A DNA stretch of 64,000 bases from Rotaria sordida (lineage: Eukaryota; Rotifera; Eurotatoria; Philodinida; Philodinidae), in contig CAJNOL010000017.1 of the NCBI GenBank assembly GCA_905250125.1, positions 124,001-188,000 on the forward strand. Reading direction: 5' to 3'. Position numbers and translations under genes: made by a program. The notes beneath the pieces are model-generated. The model was given only the letters and a program-made list of their open reading frames with translations. It ran no database searches and had not been told where the DNA came from. How positions within the stretch are numbered: position 1 is the first letter of the stretch; every line of letters begins with the position of its first letter. Of the stretch, positions 42,536 to 54,332 are shown piece after piece.

Positions 42536-43213
42536 ATGGCATCAGGTGGTAATGGTGGTTTAAAAGAAGCTTTTGATAAATATTCCAAATTTGGTAAAAC
42601 AGAAGCACAACTTAAAGAAAAAGATATTCGAATTGACTCAAAAAATATTCAAAAAATGATGAAAGATGCTGGTATTGTTGATTCGAAATATGCAACACAA
42701 TTACTTGATAATGATATTGCTCGTGTTCTTGGTAAACTTACAACTTCTGGAACTTATACAAAAGGCATGTAAGTTCAATTGTTAATAAACTAGTTTCTTT
42801 TCTTGTTTTTTTGGTTAATCTATATATAAATATATTTTTCTAGTAAAACATTTGAATTTCAAGGTTTTAAACAGTTGATTGATCAGATAGCTGAATCAAA
42901 AAAAACATCGACTGATCAACTTGTTTCACAAATTAGTTCAATTAGTGGTCCAAGTTTAGCAAATGTTACGGTAAAATTTTAAATATATATGAAAATATTT
43001 ATTTAATTTCTTAATACTATAATTCATTAGGGTACGGCAAATAAGAATATAACGGAACGTATGACGGATACAAGTCATTATACAGGTTCACATAAAGAAC
43101 GTTTTGATGCTGAAGGTCATGGAAAAGGAAAAGAAGGTCGTATTGATGAAACTAAAACTACGGGTTATGTTGGAAATTATAAAGGAGAAGGAACATATGA
43201 TAAAAAACATTAA
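42536..43213 (+). CDS. TPPP: TPPP/p25-alpha family tubulin polymerisation-promoting protein
   Basis: Microtubule-binding and bundling protein of the p25alpha family, found in animals and other ciliated eukaryotes. Exons: 42536-42768, 42844-42970, 43031-43213; 543 nt, 180 aa. Seen: N-terminal p25alpha helical core (FDKYSKFGK, followed by [17 protein letters not shown]), [17 protein letters not shown], and a C-terminal flexible tail with the family Gly motif GHGKGKEGR (residues 149-157) followed by [15 protein letters not shown]. Length is close to TPPP3 (176 aa), so it is the short form without the long N-terminal extension of vertebrate TPPP1. A TATA box lies 80 bp upstream. Expected in cytosol, cilia and the cytoskeleton. 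Confidence 0.95.
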
Positions 43214-43883
43214 ATCAAGACGTTAAAAACTAAACTGCTACTACTAGTTTTTTTTTTTTTTGTTCGAAATGTATAAATATTCGTTTTGTGTTTGTCTTCA
43301 ATAATATGATATTTTTGCTTTTCATTTAATGTTTGATTTATGATTTACAGTTTAAATATATATTCACCTTCAATACTTCCTATTAAAAGCTTAAAAATAA
43401 ATTCATATCTCTAAACATTTACTATGTAATATTTTCTAACACAATAAAAATAGATTAAGGTAAATGATAATAACGTTGGCTTTCTGCGTTGTTGTCCATT
43501 AAACAAGCAACGAACCTCCTGCGCTCGCTCTTTTTTTTCCTACGTGTATGTGCATCTATGAAGAGAAAAAAAAACAACGGAGAGAACAAGAAAAGACAGA
43601 AAAAAAAACCTCCATTAATAATTGACTTGCATGCTTGTATATATATATATACATGTATCATAATATATTTTTGCTTCATATATTCACCAACGAAACGCAA
43701 GCTTTTTCCTTTTGATTATATTTATTTACTATTATTTGATTTGAAAATAATTTTTTACTATCATCATTTTAAAACAACATTAAACAAGTCTACTTGTTCG
43801 ATTCTTTCTTTATTATTACTTGATCGCATTGGGTAAGTTTTTTTGCCGATAGAAGCTTTTCTTTGTTTTTTTTATTATCATAA

Positions 43884-43891
43884 TGACGTCA
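43884..43891. promoter_or_regulatory. Perfect CRE/ATF site upstream of the bZIP gene
   Basis: TGACGTCA, the palindromic consensus bound by CREB/ATF and related bZIP dimers, lies 537 bp upstream of the bZIP start codon and 365 bp upstream of its TATA-like box. Fos/ATF-family genes are known to be controlled by such sites, including by their own products; use here is inferred. Confidence 0.4.
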
Positions 43892-44255
43892 TAAATATTG
43901 TCAGGAAAAATAAAAGGTTTTTTCCTTATTGTATCTATTTTGAAGATCAGATATTATGTTTTATACTCTGTCTTTTATTGACATGTACATTTTATGACGA
44001 AATGAGTGCATAATATAATATAAAGTCATACTCATCAAATACAGTCGACAATAGATAGGATTTTTTCAGTGGGAAAAAAAAAATTAACTAATATAAATAG
44101 GTTGAAAAGAATAATATTGATTTTATAATGCGACACTTTAACAATTTATCAAATTATTCGAATACTTTACCTGTGATTAATAAAATTTTATCGTTCCACC
44201 TCCACATACACTTTTTTCTTAACCTATCAGCATTTTGTATTGGTTGCGTGGGCGA

Positions 44256-44263
44256 TATATAAA
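44256..44263 (+). promoter_or_regulatory. TATA box of the bZIP gene
   Basis: TATATAAA within ggcgatatataaatgag, about 160 bp before the start codon. An acceptor-like poly-T tract ending in AG at 44404-44405 lies between it and the ATG. Confidence 0.45.
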
Positions 44264-44420
44264 TGAGTTCTTTTCGTTCTGTTATTTATCCGTTGGATAT
44301 ATTTTTTTATTACATTTAACAAATAATTTTTTGTCTCTAAGGCAAACTTTTGTTTTTCTTTGGATGATGTAATTTCTGTTTTTTATTTTATTTTTTTCTT
44401 TTTAGTTCATTTAAAAGCTG

Positions 44421-45482
44421 ATGATTTCAAACATTGATTACAATATCATGTCATCAATGAAAAAGTTTGGTTCTCCATTTGATAGTGTTGATTCTATAGT
44501 TAATTTTTTACGAGAACCTTCATCATCAGAAGTAGTTTTATCATCAACTACTTCATCAACGATAGATTCTACTAATGTAAATAGTGGATCAAAGTCAATA
44601 AAAGGACGAAAAAAGGAAAAAGGACAAGCGAATATCATGAATACAACAGGAATAAATTTAAAACAACCGATAGAAATGTTACCTACGGGTCGTGTCAGGT
44701 AAATTATTATCTTTAATAAATTAATTGTTAAAAATATAATTTTTATTAGATACGGCCCAATAACTGTTAATCCTCGTAAACAACCATCGAAAACATTATT
44801 TACAGGTCGTCGTTCAAAATATGAAATATTATCAAATGATGACGATGAAAAACGTCGTTTAAGACGTGACCGTAATCGTGTTGCAGCAACAAAATGTCGT
44901 GAAAAACGTGAAAATATTTTAACTCATCTTCAAAATGAATATGATAAAGAATTAAATAATCATGCAAATTTTTTAAAAACTATTGATCAATTAAACACAA
45001 AAAAACAACATCTTGAATCTATGTTTTCAAATCATGTTGTAAATTGTCAATTAAAACAAATCAATACAATAATACCACAACAACCATCAATGGTTTTTGG
45101 TGATACAAATTTTCTTTCATCAATTGGTGAAACATCACCACCACCACTTCGTTCTTATCAAATACAAAATATTCAAAATGATGAAGAAGATTTTAATCAT
45201 TTTCTTCAACCAGCATCTCTTTTAACAAATTCAGCTTATAATAATGATCAATCAAATTATATTTTAAATTCCGAACAACAAGCAATCCAAATGACTTCAA
45301 GTAGTCTCGATCGACTGATGAATAGTCTACAATCTCCAACACCATATATTGATAATAATAATAATAATTGTTCAGGTTTATACAATTCAGCATTTGGTTC
45401 ATCAACTTGTGCTAAACAACATTCAAGCTCAAGTGAAGATGATTCATTACCATCAACCCATAAAAATTCTTTTGTATGTTAA
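44421..45482 (+). CDS. bZIP transcription factor, Fos/ATF3-like
   Basis: Nuclear DNA-binding regulator of the AP-1/ATF group. Exons: 44421-44698 and 44750-45482; 1011 nt, 336 aa. Seen: basic region at residues 127-147 (RRLRRDRNRVAATKCREKRE) with the N-x-x-A-A-x-x-C-R signature of Fos, Jun and ATF3, then a coiled-coil zipper (about 150-185) ending in LNTKKQHLESMF, similar to Fos ...KEKLEFIL. The zipper is irregular: heptad positions read L, E, F, L, L. The flanks are Ser/Thr- and Asn-rich with a Ser-rich acidic end, like activation or regulatory regions. An in-frame TAA 9 nt upstream fixes the first ATG; a later Met at residue 10 is possible. Fos is the closest pattern; ATF3/JDP2 cannot be excluded. 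Confidence 0.87.
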
Positions 45483-46081
45483 ATGTAAATATATCGGTGA
45501 TGCATTTAAAACAAGTAATTTTTTTGTTGAATGGCAGAAACTTGGAAGAAAGCAAAAAAACAGCGAAAGAAAAAATATCGAAAATACTATTAATAGAGCT
45601 TAAGCATACTACATTAGAAACATTGTATAGACATCTGTAGACGTATCTATTTCTTATAATTTTATATAAATAGTGTGTGTGTGCTGAAGCTGCTTAGTAA
45701 CGTTTTCGAAATTTTTATTTTCAATAATTTATATTTCCAGTGTTTGTTTGTTTTTGTTCTGTTTAACTTCTGTATACCATCATATTGTTTCTTTTTCTTT
45801 TTTTTCTTTCTCTTTCTCTTTCTCTTTGTGTTTCTAGTCTTTTTTCTCATTATATTTGCAATGATCTATATCTTCTTTCGTTTGTGTTGGTTCTGTATCA
45901 ATCTTGATATTGCAGCTAGCTGCTGTGTGATTTTACTAATGAACAAAATCAATTAAGTAAATTTTTGTTTGTTTTAGTAAGATTGACACAAATTCTATTT
46001 ACTATAGTGTGTTTTCTGTTTTTTTTTTCTTTTGTGCATTTTCTTAATCAATTTGCTAAAAATATGATAAATATATATTTT
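45483..46081. other. Convergent intergenic gap
   Basis: 3' flanks of the bZIP (+) and calaxin-like (-) genes. It contains a T/C-rich tract near 45785-45830. No gene supported. Confidence 0.5.
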
Positions 46082-46735
46082 TTATTTTTCATTTAAATAT
46101 TTTTCTTTTTTCGATATAATTGAAATATTTCCATTAAGCATTGATTTAACCATATGTTTACGAAAAAGACGTGGTAAAACTTGACCAAAACATTGCATTA
46201 ATGTTGAATTTTCTTGACATGTTCGTTTATAATCATCAAAACTAATAACACCATCATGATCTTTATCAAATTTTTTAAATAATAATGTTATAAATTCATG
46301 TAAAATCATATCACCATCTTCTTTTTCATTAATTATAAGTAAATCTTTACGTAAAAATGTAAATAATTCTTCACGTTGTAAATTTCCATCAGCACTAACA
46401 TCATATATACGAAAAATAAATTTAATTTGTTCATCATATGATGCATATAATAATAAATTAATTGAATATAAAAATTGTTTTAATGATAAAGTTTTTTCAC
46501 CTTGTCCAATTAATATAAATAAACGTTCAACTATTGTTTCATCATTAAGATCAAATAATGTTGAAAGAAAATCACGAAAATATTCACGTGTTAATTGATT
46601 ATTATTAGTAGTACATAATTTATTAAATATTAAAGTTAAACGATTTATTTCAATACCACTTTCATCAAAATTTAATGATGAAAGAAATGTTCGATCGAAT
46701 TTTTTTTGTTCAAAACTTAAACGAGGTAAAGGCAT
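46082..46735 (-). CDS. EFCAB1: Calaxin (EFCAB1)-like EF-hand protein
   Basis: Calcium sensor of outer-arm dynein in motile cilia, if the assignment holds. Intronless, 217 aa from the ATG at 46735; the frame is open further upstream but has no ATG there. Seen: helical N-terminal EF-like region lacking ligands, then two good EF loops, DVSADGNLQREE (residues 112-123) and DKDHDGVISFDD (157-168). These are followed by DYKRTCQENSTLMQCFGQVLP, closely matching calaxin's SFADYELAVREE...LLEAFGPCLP end. Length matches calaxin (about 211 aa). Neuronal calcium sensor or calcineurin B proteins are the alternative, but the C-terminal motif favours calaxin. A Lys-rich tail ends it. Confidence 0.78.
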   Translation of the reverse strand: MPLPRLSFEQKKFDRTFLSSLNFDESGIEINRLTLIFNKLCTTNNNQLTREYFRDFLSTLFDLNDETIVERLFILIGQGEKTLSLKQFLYSINLLLYASYDEQIKFIFRIYDVSADGNLQREELFTFLRKDLLIINEKEDGDMILHEFITLLFKKFDKDHDGVISFDDYKRTCQENSTLMQCFGQVLPRLFRKHMVKSMLNGNISIISKKEKYLNEK

Positions 46736-48364
46736 ATTAGTAGAAATTATGCGCAAAAAAAAAGAGATTGAAATATTAAAATAGTATTTGATAGTAACAT
46801 TTTAATGTATTTTTAAAAATTTTATTCTCATTTCTCGACCTTTTTTTTATATGGATACATGTAGATCTAATGAAATTGACTGCGAACATAGGATCATTTC
46901 TAACTACTGCAGTTATATTGATAATATATGTTTTAAAAGATTCATGTTTACGTTTAGAAAACATTTCTCAAATGAATTTTTTTTAATGAGACAAACATTA
47001 GCAAGGCAAACTGTTCTGTTATACTCTGCGACAGTCTCTATACTATACTTGACCTGCAATCATCATCATCGAAACAAAAAAAAAAACATTTCTAAAAAAT
47101 CCCTATAGTCTATGTCATTATTTCTTTGTGTATATAACCATGTTTCGCGTTTGTTTGCACTACCGGCAATCGGAAGATAGTCGATCGTTTAAGAGGAATC
47201 CCCCCCCCCTCCCTCAGAAACCTATCTTCAAAATGGTGCAACGGATGTCGATGAAAATTTCAGAAAATAGAAAAAGAGATATTAGCAGCACATGATAAAA
47301 ATCTGAACCAATCATTTATCGTAATTGAGAAGTTATACCCAATGTAGTCCTAAAAACAAGGCTTTTGCCTTGGAATATTTTCCCGGTGTCCTATAGCACG
47401 GATAGTGGGGAGACTTATTTCAAAATGAAGGAAAAACTTGTACCTACAAATTATTGGAATAGTTCTTTGAAATTCGTTTTTATTGAAATGTAGTGGTCAT
47501 TTTAAACTGAGAATCACGAAAACTGTTTTGAGTTCTTTCCAAGATTTTCATATATCTGAATAACATATACATCTTTTAGAAATCTGTTCCAACAATTTGT
47601 AGAGCAATGTTTGATCTTTCGAATAGATAGAAAATCAGCAATATATATTAAAAGATGAATCAGGAAAATGTTCCGAAATGGTCAAGAAACGATTAAAAGG
47701 CGAAATTGAGAAAAACGAATAACAACATTGTGAAGTGATTTGCAGTGTGTCTATATAGAAATTTGCAACATATTATATATCGTTGGAAAGCGTACAAAAC
47801 GTTCTTCCATTCTATAGTATTTGCGACAAAAAATAAAACTAATTTCCGAATTCGAGTTTACTCTAGTACCACCTTTTCCAGAATTTGCACTGTTTTGAAA
47901 CTGTAAAACCTTTGTACAATCACCAAAACAAGTTCAGAGCATGATTAATTGATATGGACATTACTTTATAGTGCTGAGAAATACGAAGAAATGATAATAC
48001 GTAGTTCCCGATCATTAACGAAAAATCATTCAAACCATTTATTCTCGTATATGGCTTTCGCATAAGCGCCAAAACTGGATTGAATATGTTCCATTCATAT
48101 ATAATTTATACATATTCTGAAAGAAGACACTCAGGGCTACGAGAAAATGCGCTTTTTTTGAAAATCGAATTTTTTAATGTATTTGTTTTCATCGATTCGT
48201 TTGTCATGGAACATTCTAGAAAAGGCTAATATCAAAATTCGTAGAGGATTGATAATAAAAATTATTTTATATGGCGAGTTTATTTCAAACGGATTGACAG
48301 CACGAAGAAAAAAATGTTGACAAGAAAAAGATTTATCTATATTAATGATTATGTTTATAATCGT
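46736..48364. other. Intergenic region with poly-C tract
   Basis: Between two minus-strand genes. It holds a run of ten C at 47200-47209, unusual in this AT-rich DNA. The stretch from about 47160 to 48340 has less extreme AT bias than the flanks and no long open frame, so it may be old repeat or decayed sequence. No gene supported. Confidence 0.45.
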
Positions 48365-49615
48365 TTAAAGTAATCGAGCTCCATAACCGAATGTTGCTTT
48401 GATACTTTCAAAATAAAAACGTTTCCATCCTTCCTAAAACATGCAGAAGAAGAGAAAGAAAAAAAAACAACAAATTCGAATAAATAATAAATCTCTTCAA
48501 AACTAACCATTGTATTCTCATAAAATTGTGTAGGTACACCATTCTGTTGTACAATTAATTTAGTTTGATCTGTATTATCTTGAAATTGTAATGTAACATG
48601 TGAATAATGTTCTTTAGGCCATGATTTAAAACGCCATAACATTTCAATACGATCATATGGTACTATATCAAGAAAATTTCCTGTTATATTATCACCAAAT
48701 AATGAAAATTGTCCATCTTGTTGACAATCATATTTTGAAACACTATTTTGTGTAAATGCTCGTACCATATTAATATCAGTAAATGTTTGAAATAATTCTG
48801 GTCGAGAACATTTAAATGTATCTTCAATAGTTAAATCTCGTGTATCATATGATGATTGTTTAGTTGATGATGGAGTAGTATTTGACAAAGATTTTGATGG
48901 TGTTGTTGTTGTTGTTGTTGTTGTATTTGTCATTGATGATGATGATGATGATGATGTTGTTGTTTTACTATAATTTATATTTGAAGAATTTTTTGTTGGT
49001 AAAATAAGACCTTGTGAAAATTCTTCTTTAAGTAAACGAATATATTCACCAAGTTTTTCTCTTATTATTGGTTCACCTTGTTTTATCATTAATTGTTTTA
49101 ATTTTTCACCTTTAGATTTTTCAACGGAAAATGTTATTGTAAGTTCATGAACTTCATTTTCATCAGATAAATTTGGAATTTCAAATCCACCTTCATATTT
49201 AGTTCGATTTTCACCTGTACGAATTGATCCTTCCCATTTACCTTCTATATGCCATTCATACTAAATAATTTGTTTTTTTTTGTTAGATAAACTGATAAGG
49301 ATTTGTTTTTTGTATTTAACTTACAAGAAAAACAAGTTTAGCTTTTCGATTATTTGCTGATGCTTCACCGTCACATCGTTTTAATTCTTTTATTTCACAA
49401 GTAAATTGTTCATTTTCAATTGTAAGACCTACTAATAATTCATTTAATTTATCTTTTGACCATTGTGTTGCATTCTTTTCTTTCCAATGCCAATTATTTG
49501 GATTTGTAGCTACAAAAATAAAAACAAATAATTATTTTTTCAGATTGTAGTTCCTTTTACCATCAGGACGTTCTTCTACAATCCAACGTGGATCACCTTT
49601 TCCCCATTCAGCCAT
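48365..49615 (-). CDS. AHSA1: AHSA1, activator of Hsp90 ATPase
   Basis: Cytosolic Hsp90 co-chaperone that stimulates Hsp90 ATP hydrolysis. Exons: 49615-49561, 49509-49325, 49260-48508, 48433-48365; 1062 nt, 353 aa. Seen: N-terminal Aha1_N domain beginning MAEWGKGDPRWIVEERPDG and continuing NPNNWHWKEKNATQWS, nearly as in human (MAKWGEGDPRWIVEER, NVNNWHW). A Ser/Thr-rich linker with runs of about 7 Ser and 9 Thr follows, then the C-terminal AHSA1/SRPBCC domain (FTDINMVRAFTQ, LWRFKSWPKEHYS), ending GWKRFYFESIKATFGYGARLL, the diagnostic family end. Slightly longer than the human protein (338 aa) because of the linker. A splice-acceptor-like ttag directly precedes the ATG. Confidence 0.96.
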
Positions 49616-52600
49616 CTAATTGTTAAATCTAATCGTCGATGAAAATAAACAATATATGTATAGAAAGAGAGAAGTGCTGAAATAGATTTATTTGAAATTA
49701 AATAAATTTACAATCTGCCGGCCAAGTTGAAATAGAAATGATCTCATTTCCTTCTAGTTGATTCGTTTCTACAAGCCAATAGATGAAGAACACGATTGGT
49801 TTTTTTATACAACAAATAACACTGTCATATACAATTATATTTCTATATTCAAGAAAAAAGAGGACGCTATTTTCTTATAAAAATATTCATGAGTATGTCA
49901 AAAATTGATTTTCTTGAGATAAATATTGCGAATGAACGAAAAAAAAAGTCACAAAGATCTTAACGAACATTAACTCGTTGCTTTGTGTCGCGATGAACTC
50001 GAGAATCAAAATTCTGAAAAATGTCCTTCAAACACAAAGTCCAAGTATCGAGATCGAATCGCTAAAATCTTTGAAGTTAATCTGGAAATCACTTTCGGTT
50101 TTCTCAGAAATAGCTCCCGAAAATGACGAATTTAACATGACTTTAAGCTTTATTCATTTCGAGATAATTAAAACAACAAAAGATAGGCGCCACTCTCTTA
50201 GCTTATTTGTCAAACAGGTGTAAATGCAGCTTATAGTAGGTAATGAGTCATTTAGATAATTAAATGATCGATGAACAGCGATTTGTAAAAGTGTGTTGTT
50301 ACGCATAGGTAGAGTTTTCGCAGTAATGAGTTTTACTATGGCTCCTTTGGAATTATTTCAAAATTTCGATCAGCTGTTTGATCGAAATGTGAATTCTTGA
50401 ATTCACAGGCAGAGAAAAAGAATCAGTGATTGAAGTCAAACATAGATAAACTCATGAGAGAAGCGGATTTCGATTGAATCGTAAACTCGATTATTCGTTT
50501 GCATAAGATGCCGTTTTATTCGAAATTCTTGATTCGTGCTTCGCACCGCAATTTCGTATTCGAGCGAAGCTCGAATACTATCTAGTTGAGAATACTTCTC
50601 TGATGATTTTTTTTTTTGTTCTTGAAACTTATAAATATATAAATTAGTGTGTTTTTGTTCGTTCCAGTTTCGAAAAAGTTTGTTTTGATGACTTCAACTC
50701 GGAGTATGATGTAGGTCTCTACTTCTCAGTCATCTCACTCAAAGTAAAGTCATATCTGATATTAAGGAAACTTATACAAAGTAGATTTCAAGAAGTCTTT
50801 TACTTTTAGGTTTATTATCACTCTATCTTAACATGATTATAAATATTAATTAATGTTTGAATTCAGAAATCAATTGTTTTACTTACGAAGAAATCGCTCG
50901 AAGTAATAGAGCTCATAATTTCACCATACAGAGAGGATTTCTATAGTAGAGAAAGTCTACAAGGATTCGAACTCATAGGTCATCTTTACAGAATTACGAG
51001 AAATTGGTTAGATTTTCAGCATGAGATGGAATACTGACAGGAAAATTGAAGAAAGGATTTTCAATTAGAAATCTTGTCTATAAGTAAGTCTTGTGATCTT
51101 AAGAATATCCTAAAATTTTGAATCAAAACAATTTCTTTCTTCTTGAAATATTCCATGTTGAAAACTTGTTAATTTTTCTAATTGTTTTCATTGAAACTTT
51201 TTGGATAGTCTTACAGTCATAAGACCTACTTAGAGACAAAATTTTAAGTCAAAAATTCTTTAATCAATTCTTCGGACAATATTCTATCCTATGATAAAAA
51301 TCTAAGCAGACAAGTATCTCTGAAAACACGTTTAAATGCTCTAATCACTGCTCTCGTTTAAGCGTTTCCACGTCCATACAGAAAACACGAAAATATCAAC
51401 TACTTTCATCATAAGCGGTACGTTAAGATGCTTAAGAAAGGAAAATTTTGCTTCTGGAAAGCATGTAAACATTTTCTTCGCAATATTCTGACGTGTATTG
51501 CAGATAAAAATGACTTGTATTTTGCATGGTATATGTCAAAAATATTTGTGAGAAAACTTTTTTGACATTTTTCAGATGCAATAGTCATCTTTTTAAACAT
51601 TTTAATGCATCACTTATGATGAAACTAGCTAGTTTGAGTTTTATATGAATGAATGTGAAAACACTCAAACGAGAACCGCGATTACGGCTTTAAGACATGT
51701 TTTCGAAACGGTTCTTGTCTGCTTGAATAGGAATGAATAAATAGTTGTTGAAAAAGTTTATTTAAGATTTGTCATGAGCCACTGATCAGTCAGACTTGAT
51801 CCTGAAGAAAACAGTTCAAAATGAACTCACTTATTGTTCGGCAAAAAAAAAACAAAGCACTATGCAGGATGAAAAATTCTCATTTTGCAAATTGTTTATA
51901 AGGAAAAAAGAAAGAGGATGACAATACAGTTAAAAAGCAGATTGAATAAAGAAAATTGATAATTTACGATGATCATGAATGAATGATTGATAAAGTTTCT
52001 CGAAGGTTCGTGTAATTAACTTATTATTTCAATTAGTCAAATATAATTAGTGTTCTTTTTTTTTCTTAATACAAAAAAAAGAAGATCTTGTTGATCGATT
52101 TTGAAAAATAGAACATTATACTCTTCTTGTTTTCATTATTATTCTTACAAGAAAAGATATCATCTAATATCGTGTCATATGAAACATTGATGCGAGTACT
52201 CATTCTTACTTAAATTAAAGCTAACGTCGGAACTAAACATGATAGATCTACTGTAGGTCTCTTCAACTGATCTATCAAACTCGATAGATATATAATGTAT
52301 TATATTAATACATGTTTCGCATAGAGGATGAAATTTAGAACAATGAGCTATGCTCAGCTTCGTTTGATACATTCTTGTTTGATGAGATACATATCTACTC
52401 TATTACTGGGGCTGCAATAAGCTTTTTTTATTCTTGATATTTATAGCATAACAAAAGTAAAGAGCTTAAGAAATATAATTGATTCTGATTTCAAATATAA
52501 GAATTTTGTACGAAAAAAATTTCCTACAAACTCAAGCTGTTAAAATAACTTTTACTTTCTGCGATGTGTGAATAGAGACAGTACAAGATCGTCTATTGGC

Positions 52601-53504
52601 GTATTATTCTCTGACTCTCCGTTCTTGATAGAAAATGATCACATTCGATGTGTATATTTAGTAAATAAAAACAAAAGAAAACTCGCAAAAGAACTACATA
52701 AGTGTGATGTGAAGAAATCTCAACTTTCGGCAATGAGATTTAAATTAGCATAAGAACGATGAACAATTTCATCTAGATTCAATCTTATCCTGTTGAAGGT
52801 TTCATTACCATTCTTCCCGACAACAGCTGCCTGGAGACTAGCTCATCACTTTTGATATAACAAAACACACGCAAAGTATGAAGATCAAATGCGTAGGCGA
52901 CCAACTACAGAAATGCTGTACTTCACAACTTTAATGAATTTCGACTCTTTGTATTTTATTTTTTGTTTCTAGCAGTGAATAACAAAAATTATCTTGCATT
53001 ATTCATTAATGACGGTCACAATCACCAATTTTACTATCTTCATCCGTATTTTCTTCTCGAATTTCTCTTAATATTCGCTGGTTTTTTTTAAAATAAATCA
53101 TCATTTCTGTCGAATTTTTGTTTTTCAAGGATAGATGAGACATCTAGCGTTATTTAAAAATATGATACATATCATTGCTATATATTTGTCAAGTATAATC
53201 AATATCGAATTCTACAAAATTCTTTGAAAAAGTGTTATTAATTTAGAAGGTAATGTAAAATCGTTTTTTGATTAAAGAAGAGGTTGTTGATGAATAATAC
53301 AAAAGTATGTATGATTCATGTTATTGATACTAATGTTTTCGTTATTTTATGTTTTATCGCTATGAGTACACCTTTTTTTGTTTCTCTGTATAATTTTGTC
53401 ATTAAATCATCTATAGAAATATATACTTCTTCATATATGAATCATTTTATCCTTGAAATAAATAAATATTTTGACATTCTAAATCTACATTTACAAGAAA
53501 AAAA
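49616..53504. other. Large intergenic region, no gene supported
   Basis: About 3.9 kb with only short frames, no splice structure and no recognised protein. Two adjacent stem-loops at 50536-50578 are listed separately. It must hold the AHSA1 promoter at the left end and that of the repeat-protein gene at the right. Confidence 0.5.
50536..50578. repeat. Two adjacent short stem-loops
   Basis: gtgc-ttc-gcac at 50536-50546, and gtattcgag (50556-50564) with its exact inverted partner ctcgaatac (50570-50578) around a 5-base loop. They are conspicuously GC-richer than the flanks. No T-run follows on either side, and the function is unknown. Confidence 0.6.
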
Positions 53505-54332
53505 ATGTCATTAGAATCAACTACTAATATTCAACTTGATACCTATCAGAAATTATATTCACAACATCATACTTCTAGACGAGAACATCAAGGAATACTA
53601 ATCGAACCATTACAACATTTAAATAATGATGTACAAAATGCTTTAAATAAAGCTAAACACGAATATGAAAATGCAGAAGAAATTTATCATCAAAATTTTA
53701 ATATATTAAAACGTGTATTTACTCATAAAGCTTCTGAAGAGAAAACACAATCTGTATTACCTCTAAAACATATTTATCAACAACGAAAAGATTTAGCCAA
53801 AAAAGTTTTTGAACTTCTCAATGAAATAACACTTGAAGCAGGTCCTGTTGAAATGCGTACATATTGGAATGGATCAATTGCAGTTGTATATAATCCAATT
53901 ACTGGTAGTACTGAATGGAGAAAATATTGGCATGGTGGAATTCATGGTGTATTCAATCCTATAACAGGTATTATTGAATGGCAACAAGCATTTCAAACGG
54001 GTGTCTATGGAGTTTTTAATCCTCAATTAAATATAATTGAATGGAAGAAATATTTTCATGGTGGTATACATGGAGTTTATAATCCATCAACTGGTATTAT
54101 CGAATGGAAATCAGCATTTCATTCTGGAGTTGGTGGTGTCTATAATCCTTTAAGAAGACAAGTCGAATGGGAAACATGTTTTCATGGTGGTGCTGTCGGA
54201 TATTTTGATTATGATACCCAATCTGTTCAATGGACAAAAAAATGGCAACATGGTATTGCTCTTATTTCATGGGATAGAAATGCAAATACTTATTTGACAA
54301 CTGCTAGTTGTGGTTGGTATGATGACGATTGA
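53505..54332 (+). CDS. Unrecognised protein with seven tandem 21-residue repeats
   Basis: Intronless, 275 aa. Residues 1-113 are charged and probably helical (coiled-coil-like). Residues 120-266 are seven consecutive 21-residue units without gaps (63 nt each, 53862-54302). The consensus is roughly Y-F-H-G-G-I-H-G-V-Y-N-P-x-T-G-I-I-E-W-x-x. Units 2 and 4 (HGGIHGV) resemble each other more than they do 3 and 5 (AFxxGVxGV), implying a two-unit ancestral duplication. Units 6 and 7 are diverged. Alternating hydrophobics, the NP-x-TG turn and the terminal EW suggest beta-hairpins stacking into a small beta-propeller or solenoid; this is inference. It ends CGWYDDD. No signal peptide or membrane helix. 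I do not know the family; MORN and bacterial WG repeats differ in register. Lack of introns among spliced neighbours allows acquisition by transfer or retroposition. Confidence 0.8.
   Translation: MSLESTTNIQLDTYQKLYSQHHTSRREHQGILIEPLQHLNNDVQNALNKAKHEYENAEEIYHQNFNILKRVFTHKASEEKTQSVLPLKHIYQQRKDLAKKVFELLNEITLEAGPVEMRTYWNGSIAVVYNPITGSTEWRKYWHGGIHGVFNPITGIIEWQQAFQTGVYGVFNPQLNIIEWKKYFHGGIHGVYNPSTGIIEWKSAFHSGVGGVYNPLRRQVEWETCFHGGAVGYFDYDTQSVQWTKKWQHGIALISWDRNANTYLTTASCGWYDDD
53862..54302 (+). repeat. Seven 63-nt coding repeats
   Basis: Tandem units encoding residues 120-140, 141-161, 162-182, 183-203, 204-224, 225-245 and 246-266 of the protein above. The fourth unit best matches the second. DNA similarity is partly hidden by codon drift, so the array is not young. 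Confidence 0.8.

Larger units (their letters stand above)
43214..44420. other. Intergenic region and promoter of the bZIP gene
   Basis: Contains the TPPP 3' flank, a short palindromic tatatatata tract near 43638-43649, and the CRE and TATA elements listed separately. No gene supported; overlapping frames near 43.45-43.84 kb are low complexity. Confidence 0.5.

Noticed and set aside
43455-43836. Opposed frames with Phe-rich or Lys-rich translations
   Set aside because: Low complexity in the bZIP upstream region, with no features.
53284-53514. 76-codon frame overlapping the start of the repeat-protein gene
   Set aside because: Overlaps the better-supported ATG in another frame; generic hydrophobic AT-rich translation.
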